A stretch of DNA of 5,079 nucleotides from Saprospiraceae bacterium. GTDB lineage: Bacteria; Bacteroidota; Bacteroidia; Chitinophagales; Saprospiraceae. Position numbers and translations under genes: made by a program. Where the stretch lies: the NCBI GenBank assembly GCA_007125435.1, contig SLDF01000183.1, positions 1 through 5,079 of the forward strand, in the 5' to 3' direction. Positions within the stretch are counted from its first letter, which is position 1. Every line of letters starts with the position of its first letter. Below the pieces are notes generated by a model. It saw only the letters and a list, made by a program, of their open reading frames with translations, was not told where the DNA came from and did no database searches. Of this stretch, positions 1 to 5,079 are shown one piece after another.

Positions 1-2115
1 ACTATTTAAAAACCGGATAAACCCAGGCTGGTAGGCCATTTGATGTATAAATCTGCCTGGGGGTGTAAACGGAATATAGGACAAAACATCTGTATTTACT
101 GCATATACATATTCGAAGCCTAGAGAAGACTGGAACTGCCGGCCTGAATATTCTACAGCGACCTCAGACCCTGTAAATAGAGCCGCAGATTGATTGTATT
201 CAAACACCTGACCAAACTGAGACAGATAAGGTGTAGGTTGTAAGTACAGGTAATTGGTAAAATAATTGATAAAGGGCTGTATTATTACCTTAAACCTCTT
301 GAGCTTAATGTCCGCGCTTAGATCTATTTGATAAGAAATCTCTTGTTCATTATCGGCGTTTCCTTGCTCGAAGCGCCCTTCATGCCTGTGGAGACCAAAG
401 GCACTCAGCTCATATACCGATGGCACTCTATAGCTTCTGCTCAGATCAATTGAATATCGCTGATCAGGACTGGGCGTGTAAGAGAACCCAAGCGAGATGG
501 CCGGTGCCCAAATATCCTGGTGAATAGCCTGATTATAAAATGATTCCGGCTCTGAAGGCTCAAATGAGAGCGTTGGATCTATGCGCAACTGATTGGCATC
601 CAACCTCAGGCCACTTGACACAGACCATACGTCGTTCAGATCGTATTGATGGATAAAAAAAGCGCCTATGCTATGTCGTCTATACTCAGGTAGAATGTGG
701 CTAAAACCATCTGTATTGTGAAAGATGGATTGACCCGATATACCTACTGACAGTCTTTCGCGGTATGAGATATTCTTATCATAACTGATCAGTGATGTAA
801 AATTGTCAATAAGCAATGATAAATCTAAGTGGTCTCTGGCGGTAAAGCGCATAAGGTCACTTGACCTATTGCCCGTTCTATCGAGTAAGCGGTCGTGTTC
901 ACTGGTATTGTTTCGTTGGTAACCGAAAGATAAAACAAACACATCATTTGAACCGACTTCTACTTTTGTATGGCTTTGAACAGATAAGTTTCGAATAAAT
1001 TGAAATGGGAAATTAATGTCCCGTGTGCTTTGAAAGTGTCCTTCTCTTATGGAGGCATTTTGCATACCTTGCCAGTCAAAGAAACCATTTCTAATCTGAT
1101 GATACTTAACAGACAGGCTAGTCTCCACTGACGAAAAAACCATACCTGTCAATACTGAAAAAGCCCCCTCCCTTCCGGCTGTATTGCTAATGGTTTCACC
1201 TAGTGGATAGGCGTGGGTGCTTATTGGCGAGAATGAGCCCGGAGCAGGATATAAAAACTCATCCGTATCCGGCACTCTGAAATCTCCAAAATTGCTATAG
1301 CTTGCTGTCCCGGTGAGAAAGAACCGCCCTTTGCGAAAAGATAGTCTATTAGTCGTTCCCAGCCAGCCGGTATTGGATCGAAGAAATAATGTATTATGTC
1401 CGAAAATGGTATCCCTTTCCGGAATATGCGAATGTTTTATATTGATAACGCCTCCAATAGCGTCAGTACCATACTTGAGAGAAGCTGCTCCTTTTATGAT
1501 TTCCACGCGGTCTACATCATATTGATCTATAGACAAGCCGTGATGACTGCTCCATTGTTGACCCTCATATTTGAGATCGTTTTCTGCGACGACTACTCTG
1601 TAAAAGCCCATACCTCGAATCATAGGCTGTGAAAGTCCACTGCTGACATTTGACCTTTGCACCCCGGGCAACCGACTGAGGGTTTGCATTAATGAGAGGT
1701 CTCTTTGACTCTCCAGAAAGGAAGTAGTAACTTCAATTTGTTTACCTTCATGTGCAATTCCAGTCTTGGGTACTGGCTTTCCTAAAACATCGATTTGACT
1801 GAGATGATACACTCTGGATTGAATGTTAATCATTACTAACTCAGTTTGACTGTCTATATAAATGACTGAATCTACGCGCTGATAGCCCGGTGCATCAATA
1901 TAGACATGAAGGGTATCTGATTTTACTTCATAATTTTCAATACACCCCTCTTTGTTGGGCACATGATACTTACTATCTATAGTCACGAGAGAATCTATAC
2001 CTTGTACCTCACCATCGCCTTGCAGACAAATGCTGATGTAGTGCGCTTGACCATGAACATGTGTGCCCAAAGCAAATAAAGCTAGAAATACTGTGAATGA
2101 AAATAAGTGATACAT
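1..2115 (-). CDS. TonB-dependent outer-membrane receptor, 3' end cut off by window edge
   Basis: The minus strand from the ATG at 2115 reads open for 705 codons to base 1 with no stop, so the C-terminal end is missing. Residues 1-22 look like a signal peptide (cleavage before QAHY). Residues 24-110 form a divergent beta-sandwich domain like the carboxypeptidase-regulatory-like domain that precedes the plug in many Bacteroidota receptors. The plug follows: LSRLPGVQ (146-153), MIRGMGFYRVVV (from 165), EGQQWSSHHG (184-193), VDRVEIIKG (201-209), and YGTDAIGGVINI (215-226). Barrel landmarks are NTAG (311-314), HRHEGRFEQGN (576-586), FINYFTNYLYL (615-625), GQVFEY (635-640) and IPFTP (681-685). By family knowledge it imports a ligand across the outer membrane using TonB energy. 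The HRHEGRFEQGN stretch and the histidines near the plug apex resemble metal, haem or ZnuD-like receptors, but the ligand cannot be fixed. No SusD-like gene is visible. A TAA lies in frame just upstream of the ATG, which supports this start. Confidence 0.93.
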   Translation of the reverse strand, partial: MYHLFSFTVFLALFALGTHVHGQAHYISICLQGDGEVQGIDSLVTIDSKYHVPNKEGCIENYEVKSDTLHVYIDAPGYQRVDSVIYIDSQTELVMINIQSRVYHLSQIDVLGKPVPKTGIAHEGKQIEVTTSFLESQRDLSLMQTLSRLPGVQRSNVSSGLSQPMIRGMGFYRVVVAENDLKYEGQQWSSHHGLSIDQYDVDRVEIIKGAASLKYGTDAIGGVINIKHSHIPERDTIFGHNTLFLRSNTGWLGTTNRLSFRKGRFFLTGTASYSNFGDFRVPDTDEFLYPAPGSFSPISTHAYPLGETISNTAGREGAFSVLTGMVFSSVETSLSVKYHQIRNGFFDWQGMQNASIREGHFQSTRDINFPFQFIRNLSVQSHTKVEVGSNDVFVLSFGYQRNNTSEHDRLLDRTGNRSSDLMRFTARDHLDLSLLIDNFTSLISYDKNISYRERLSVGISGQSIFHNTDGFSHILPEYRRHSIGAFFIHQYDLNDVWSVSSGLRLDANQLRIDPTLSFEPSEPESFYNQAIHQDIWAPAISLGFSYTPSPDQRYSIDLSRSYRVPSVYELSAFGLHRHEGRFEQGNADNEQEISYQIDLSADIKLKRFKVIIQPFINYFTNYLYLQPTPYLSQFGQVFEYNQSAALFTGSEVAVEYSGRQFQSSLGFEYVYAVNTDVLSYIPFTPPGRFIHQMAYQPGFIRFLNS

Positions 2116-2432
2116 GCCTCTGCTACCACAGTGATTTTATTTCTACTCGCTTATCTCATTAGAAAATCACTTTGCAATTCAAATAAGCAAAAGTCGGCAG
2201 CAGGATTACAAACCTGCAAGTTTCTAAAAGATAGAACGAGATGAATTTTCACCGCATGAAGGCAATGATAGGACAAACAAATAAAATAAAAGAAAGCCTA
2301 AAAGGATTAGTAAATGTTTTCTAAAAAACAAAGCTCAATAGCAATGTTACAACAATAAAGATACGTAAGATTAAAATAGCTCTCTGAATAAAAGATATAA
2401 TGACATTTTCAGGAAAACCCTTTAGCACAACA
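2116..2432. other. A+T-rich spacer upstream of the receptor gene, no gene seen
   Basis: This stretch is the 5' flank of the minus-strand receptor gene. It is A+T-rich and has stops in all frames at short intervals. I see no tRNA, no cobalamin-type or other riboswitch that I can recognise, and no convincing TTG/TAnnTTTG promoter pair. It must hold the receptor promoter unless that gene is co-transcribed with the gene at 2624-3085. The only notable structure is the pair of inverted repeats listed separately. Confidence 0.5.
2169..2217. promoter_or_regulatory. Two adjacent inverted repeats ahead of the receptor gene
   Basis: ACTTTGC (2169-2175) faces GCAAAAGT (2187-2194), complementary apart from one extra base. 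Six bases further on, GCAGG (2200-2204) faces CCTGC (2213-2217) across an 8-base loop. They lie 54-102 bases upstream of the receptor start codon, where an operator or a leader-RNA hairpin would sit. Receptors of this type are often repressed by metal-sensing regulators, but neither repeat matches a Fur or Zur box that I can recognise. Short repeats like these also arise by chance in A+T-rich DNA. Confidence 0.22.
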
Positions 2433-2440
2433 AGTACTCC

Positions 2441-2615
2441 GGGCGCATTTTAAAATGTCGTTTTTCCTAGTCTTGCATCAGCGATGTGTAAGGGTGGTGA
2501 CGTCAGGAGCCAGACTCTGCGTAATGAAAATGAAGCAGAGGCCGACCGTTCAGGGAGCCCTGGAACGTAGCGACCCGTAAGGGTGATGCCCAAAGCGTCA
2601 AAATGAAATGCACCC
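2441..2615. repeat. Folded intergenic element with imperfect inverted ends, REP/MITE-like
   Basis: The ends are inverted copies: 2441-2460 matches the complement of 2596-2615 at 14 of 20 positions, both beginning GGG(C/T)GCATTT. A TACT lies just outside each end. Inside are hairpins CATC/GATG (2476-2479 with 2483-2486), CTCTGC/GCAGAG (2515-2520 with 2535-2540), GTTCAGG/CCTGGAAC (2548-2554 with 2559-2566, one bulged G) and ACCC-GTAA-GGGT (2573-2584). TGACG (2498-2502) also pairs exactly with CGTCA (2596-2600), which would close the last three hairpins into a cloverleaf-like junction. The element is richer in G+C than its flanks and ends about 8 bases past the stop codon of the minus-strand gene at 2624-3085. 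From memory, Bacteroidota genomes carry scattered intergenic repeats with similar CACCCTT-CGGGTCG cores, so a dispersed REP-like or MITE-like copy is the leading reading. A 3'-UTR structure or a non-coding RNA are alternatives. Confidence 0.48.
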
Positions 2616-2623
2616 AAGTAATC

Positions 2624-3085
2624 CTACCAGAGTGGGCGCAACACTTCTTTATTATATGCCTTCGCAGCTTTTTTGGCGTACGACGTCGAGATGATATTTG
2701 AGATAATGCCACTGGTGCATAAAATCATTGACGTTGTGTATAAGCCTTGTGGCAAAACCGTAGAGGCTTCACCTGATCGTCGATCTATGATTGCTGCCGT
2801 TATCCATGTAGCAATCGTCGCCACTCCAAAGCTCATCTCCACTTTCCTCCAGGTGTTGTATTTACTATAATACACGGAGGACTCCGGATAGGTCATCATG
2901 ATGGATCTGCGGTCTTTAAAATTAAGTCTTTCACCGTCAAGGCGCATGATATCAAAAAAGCTATTGTATTTGATTATATTTTCTTTGTAATACTGGTCAT
3001 AGTCGAAATTTTCTTGACTTATTTGGCCGTATGTCACAGCAATAGAAGAAAGACATAAGATCGCTAGAATAAATAAATGCTTCAT
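2624..3085 (-). CDS. Small exported or membrane protein of unknown function (153 aa)
   Basis: I do not recognise a named family. The protein starts with a clear signal peptide (MKHLFILAILCLSSIAVTYG, predicted cut before Q21). A polar, Tyr- and Asn-rich segment follows (about 22-80, including YYSKYNTWRK at 71-80). Two hydrophobic segments (about 83-100 and 114-134) are separated by a charged turn, DRRSGE. The tail AKKAAKAYNKEVLRPLW is basic and amphipathic. The pattern of export signal, hydrophobic hairpin and a terminal helix with an AxxxYN motif is one I associate with uncharacterised Bacteroidota proteins, possibly membrane-attached on the periplasmic side. The ATG at 3085 is the natural start because the signal peptide begins there. 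The gene is divergent from the barrel gene and lies upstream of the receptor on the same strand, but 508 bases away, so an operon with it is unlikely. The TAG stop almost touches the folded element. Confidence 0.75.
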   Translation of the reverse strand: MKHLFILAILCLSSIAVTYGQISQENFDYDQYYKENIIKYNSFFDIMRLDGERLNFKDRRSIMMTYPESSVYYSKYNTWRKVEMSFGVATIATWITAAIIDRRSGEASTVLPQGLYTTSMILCTSGIISNIISTSYAKKAAKAYNKEVLRPLW

Positions 3086-3136
3086 AATTTAATGTGGATT
3101 TAACAACTTATAATATTGTACAAAGCTTCGCATCAA

Positions 3137-3164
3137 TAAAAATACACTTTTAATTTAATACCAA
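3137..3164 (-). promoter_or_regulatory. Possible Bacteroidota-type promoter for the 153-aa gene
   Basis: On the minus strand a TTG (3164-3162) is followed after 17 bases by TATTTTTA (3144-3137), which differs from the Bacteroidota -7 consensus TAnnTTTG only at the last base. The spacing lies within the range known for this promoter class. It would give a leader of roughly 45 bases before the ATG at 3085. The sequence is A+T-rich, so a chance match is quite possible. Confidence 0.3.
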
Positions 3165-3220
3165 TGACAAACTGGATGTTAATTTTTTCATTAAATAATA
3201 TATGATAAAATGGCGAGCAC

Positions 3221-3242
3221 TATTGCAACTGAGGCAATATTG
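3221..3242. promoter_or_regulatory. Operator-like inverted repeat in the divergent spacer
   Basis: TATTGC (3221-3226) and GCAATA (3234-3239) form an exact 6-base inverted repeat with a 7-base centre. The right arm also overlaps the palindrome CAATATTG (3235-3242). The repeat sits in the spacer between the two divergent genes, about 77 bases upstream of the barrel gene start and 136 bases upstream of the 153-aa gene start, so a dimeric regulator bound here could affect either gene. No regulator gene is nearby and I do not recognise the motif. Confidence 0.22.
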
Positions 3243-3318
3243 GCAAAAAGAGTTATATGAATTATTCAAATTATCCATATATTGCTGCCTATCAGTGGAT
3301 GCATAAAAAAGCTTATAT

Positions 3319-3825
3319 ATGAAGACATACATAAAGAAATTTCTTTTCTCTATTTTCTTAATTGGTGGAATTTGCTGGGTCACTGTCGATATGGCAAGTG
3401 CCCAACGCGATGGACTAGGTGTAGGTATAGTAGTCGGCGACCCTACAGGACTAAGTCTCAAAAAATTCTTGTCAGGCAATGGCGCACTGCAGGCCGGAAT
3501 GACGTGGTCGAGAAGTGGCACCAATCTCGGTATACCTATAAGTGGCTCCTCGACATCTTTCTTTTACTTGCAGTTGGACTATATATACCATGTGTATTTG
3601 ACATCTGGGCGCACAGGCCTTCAGATACCTTTTTACATTGGGCTGGGTGGTTTTAATATTTTTAGAGAAAGCCCTATTGGAGGACTGCGGCTACCTCTGG
3701 GTCTGGCTCTACACCTTGGCTCACTGCCATTAGATATCTTTTTTGAAGTCACGCCTGGAGTCGCTGTATATCCCGAGGCTCAGACTTACACAGGTCTGGC
3801 CTTAGGGGCGAGATTCTACTTTTAA
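3319..3825 (+). CDS. Predicted small outer-membrane beta-barrel protein (168 aa)
   Basis: The N-terminus is a signal peptide with a basic start (MKTYIKK), a hydrophobic core and an ASA|Q cleavage site after residue 28. The mature part consists of short alternating strands. It opens with GLGVGIVVGDPTGLSLKKF (32-50), a glycine-rich first strand and a GDPTG turn that I associate with small barrel proteins of the DUF3996-like type. Aromatic-rich strands follow at FFYLQLDYIYHVY (81-93), LQIPFYIGLGGF (101-112), LRLPLGLALHL (123-133) and LDIFFEVTPGVAVYPE (138-153). The last strand, GLALGARFYF, ends in Phe, as expected for recognition by the BAM assembly machinery. About 140 mature residues would suit an 8-stranded barrel. 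No ligand or enzymatic activity can be assigned. The ATG at 3319 is chosen because the signal peptide begins there. The oxidoreductase follows after 33 bases on the same strand, suggesting one transcript. The domain assignment is from sequence character only. Confidence 0.88.
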   Translation: MKTYIKKFLFSIFLIGGICWVTVDMASAQRDGLGVGIVVGDPTGLSLKKFLSGNGALQAGMTWSRSGTNLGIPISGSSTSFFYLQLDYIYHVYLTSGRTGLQIPFYIGLGGFNIFRESPIGGLRLPLGLALHLGSLPLDIFFEVTPGVAVYPEAQTYTGLALGARFYF

Positions 3826-3858
3826 CAACATGTGTCGAATACAAGTGTAACTCACAAG

Positions 3859-4830
3859 ATGGTACGATGGGGAATAGTCGGAACAGGGCGTATAGCTCAT
3901 AAATTTGCCGAAGATCTGCTTGGTGTCCATGGTGCCATCCCGGCAGCTGTCGCATCTCGTTCACCAGCGAAAGCACAGGCATTTGCTGAGGCATATGGTA
4001 TATCAAGAGCATTTGGAACCTATGAAGACTTGGCACAGTCACAAGATGTAGATGTCGTCTATATCGCCTCGCCGCACTCCGAGCACAGATCAAATACCAA
4101 TCTCTATCTCAAAAACCGTATTGCCGTATTATGCGAAAAGCCCATTGGCATAGACATGGATGAGGCTAAGGATATGATCCAGACCGCAAAACAGCATAAC
4201 ACCTTCCTGATGGAGGCTTTGTGGACGCGCTTCATGCCGGGCTGCCATGCTTTACTGGACATTATCAAGGATGGCAAAATAGGAACTATCCAATTCATCT
4301 CAGCAAACTTTGGCTTTAAAGCAGAAGCCGATCCTACACATCGTGTGCTCAATCCCAGGCTCGGTGGCGGAGCACTTCTGGATATTGGCATCTATCCTGC
4401 ATTCCTGGCATACCTCATCATGGGTGTTCCTGATCACATATCGGCCATCTGTAAGAAAGGCGAGACAGGTGTAGACGTATCGACGGACTTTACCTTTTCT
4501 TACAGCTCAGGCATAGAAGCTAAACTGTACTGTACTTTCGAAAAAACAACCAGTAATGAAGCCATCATCAAAGGCACAAAAGGGCACATCAAGATCCACA
4601 GCAGATTTCATGAAATGCCGGCCTTCAACCTACTCGATCAAAAGGAAGGACATAAGCTGTTCAACTTCCCAAGAACTTCATTTGGATACAACTACGAAAT
4701 CGAAGCTGTCAACGACTGCATACTTAATAACCAGAAGGAACATCCACAATGGACCTGGCAAGACAGCACCAACCTTATGTCCATTCTCGATAGAACAAGA
4801 AAATCAGCAGGGATTCATTATGATTTGTAG
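3859..4830 (+). CDS. Gfo/Idh/MocA family NAD(P)-dependent oxidoreductase
   Basis: Counting from the ATG at 3859 the protein has 323 residues, normal for the family. Residues 1-34 form the first Rossmann unit: MVRWGIVGTGRIAHKF has the GxGxxA dinucleotide loop (8-13) and ends at SR (33-34), where cofactor choice is made. YIASPHSEH (68-76) and CEKPIG (92-97) follow, with Lys94 the expected catalytic lysine. WTRFMP (122-127) and GGGALLDIGIYP (169-180, Asp175 and Tyr179) belong to the C-terminal alpha/beta substrate domain. This combination is closest to the dihydrodiol dehydrogenase/D-xylose dehydrogenase branch. It is probably a cytosolic enzyme oxidising or reducing a sugar or cyclic polyol; the exact substrate is unknown. 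A GTG at 3832 would add nine residues (SNTSVTHK after the initiator), but ATG 3859 puts the first beta-strand at the N-terminus as in relatives. It probably shares a transcript with the barrel gene. Confidence 0.95.
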   Translation: MVRWGIVGTGRIAHKFAEDLLGVHGAIPAAVASRSPAKAQAFAEAYGISRAFGTYEDLAQSQDVDVVYIASPHSEHRSNTNLYLKNRIAVLCEKPIGIDMDEAKDMIQTAKQHNTFLMEALWTRFMPGCHALLDIIKDGKIGTIQFISANFGFKAEADPTHRVLNPRLGGGALLDIGIYPAFLAYLIMGVPDHISAICKKGETGVDVSTDFTFSYSSGIEAKLYCTFEKTTSNEAIIKGTKGHIKIHSRFHEMPAFNLLDQKEGHKLFNFPRTSFGYNYEIEAVNDCILNNQKEHPQWTWQDSTNLMSILDRTRKSAGIHYDL

Positions 4831-4848
4831 CGTTTCATTGTGAAAGCG
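4831..4848 (+). terminator. Weak terminator-like hairpin after the oxidoreductase
   Basis: Directly after the TAG stop, CGTTTCA (4831-4837) pairs with TGAAAGCG (4841-4848) over a 3-base loop, with one bulged G. The downstream sequence AAAGTTTTGTCTTTG is T-rich but not a clean T run. The position suits transcription end for the two plus-strand genes. The stem is short and A+T-rich, so the call is tentative. Confidence 0.35.
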
Positions 4849-4907
4849 AAAGTTTTGTCTTTGTGATGAGCAATAGTAAAATGAGATAGGCCAATGGAAT
4901 GGGATAA

Positions 4908-5031
4908 GATAAAAGGCAAAAGACAAAAGGAGGAAGTTTTGGTCGAAGGTCGGAAAGTCGAAAGTCACTTTAGAAGATAAAAGACAAAAGGAAAAAGATA
5001 AAAGCAGGAAGACTGCGAAAGGTCAAAAGTC
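4908..5031. repeat. Purine-rich tract with about 7-base periodicity
   Basis: The tract is built from degenerate 7-base units. GATAAAA, GGCAAAA, GACAAAA and GGAGGAA run in register from 4908 to 4935. After a break with GTCGAAG/GTCGGAA-like units, GATAAAA, GACAAAA, GGAAAAA, GATAAAA and GCAGGAA run from 4976 to 5010, and AAAGGTC and AAAAGTC close the tract at 5018-5031. There is no plausible coding frame. Similar AAAAGTC-type heptad tracts are, from memory, common between genes in Bacteroidota. It probably arose by slippage. A role in transcription end, DNA curvature or protein binding cannot be judged here. The remaining bases up to 5079 show no gene. Confidence 0.55.
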
Positions 5032-5079
5032 AATTGGTGGCATAGTGGTGCGTGGTGCTTTGGTTGACACACTTTTTTG

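Noticed and set aside
1313..1632. Two plus-strand frames inside the receptor gene
   Set aside because: They are antisense shadows of the plug and early barrel region, whose motifs on the minus strand are unmistakable.
2241..2324. A 27-codon plus-strand frame beginning MNFHRMKAMIG and ending at TAA, a possible small peptide upstream of the receptor gene
   Set aside because: A frame this short is expected by chance in A+T-rich DNA, and it shows no clear ribosome site, promoter or conserved character.
2116..2432. A riboswitch, such as a cobalamin type, ahead of the receptor gene
   Set aside because: I could not find the conserved core of any riboswitch class I know; only two small inverted repeats are present.
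2441..2615. A tRNA or a CRISPR repeat, because of the cloverleaf-like fold
   Set aside because: There is no GTTC-type T arm in the right place, no CCA-end geometry, no anticodon arm of tRNA size, and no regularly spaced identical repeats.
2503..2712. A 69-codon minus-strand open frame crossing the folded element
   Set aside because: It overlaps the end of the 153-aa gene in another frame and its residues follow from the hairpin sequence, so it looks like a shadow of the repeat.
3150..3524. Minus-strand open frame overlapping the barrel gene start and the divergent spacer
   Set aside because: It runs antisense to a gene with a clear signal peptide and beta-strand pattern, and its own translation shows no domain.
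5060..5079. A TTGACA-like promoter box at the right edge
   Set aside because: The window ends before any second promoter box or gene start could be seen, and TTGACA is not the usual element in Bacteroidota.

Overview
The window looks like chromosomal DNA from a member of the Bacteroidota, probably a marine or environmental lineage such as Saprospiria, Cytophagales or a relative. The evidence is a TonB-dependent receptor of a type common in that phylum, A+T-rich gene starts without convincing Shine-Dalgarno sequences, small secreted proteins with Bacteroidota-like composition, and A+T-rich spacers holding heptad-like AAAAGAC/AAAAGTC repeats. The placement rests on protein character and is not a species call.

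Layout. Bases 1-2115 (minus strand) are the first 705 codons of a TonB-dependent outer-membrane receptor; its C-terminal end lies beyond the left edge. Bases 2116-2623 hold no convincing gene. The half next to the receptor is A+T-rich with two small inverted repeats. The other half (about 2441-2615) is a compact, G+C-richer element with imperfect inverted ends and several internal hairpins, ending about 8 bases from the stop codon of the next gene. Bases 2624-3085 (minus) encode a small exported or membrane protein of unknown function. A 233-base divergent spacer separates it from two plus-strand genes: a 168-residue predicted outer-membrane beta-barrel protein (3319-3825), and 33 bases later a Gfo/Idh/MocA-type NAD(P)-dependent oxidoreductase related to dihydrodiol/xylose dehydrogenases (3859-4830). 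The last 250 bases hold a weak terminator-like hairpin and a purine-rich, roughly 7-base-periodic repeat tract.

How the genes relate. Three of the four proteins are exported and at least two are predicted outer-membrane proteins, but no shared pathway is evident. The receptor has no SusD-type partner on the visible side, so it is more likely a metal-complex or small-molecule receptor than a SusCD glycan importer. The barrel gene and the oxidoreductase are probably co-transcribed because they are close, but their functions look unrelated. No defence system, CRISPR array, integrase, transposase or RNA gene of a known class is visible. The least explained sequence is the folded intergenic element at about 2441-2615.
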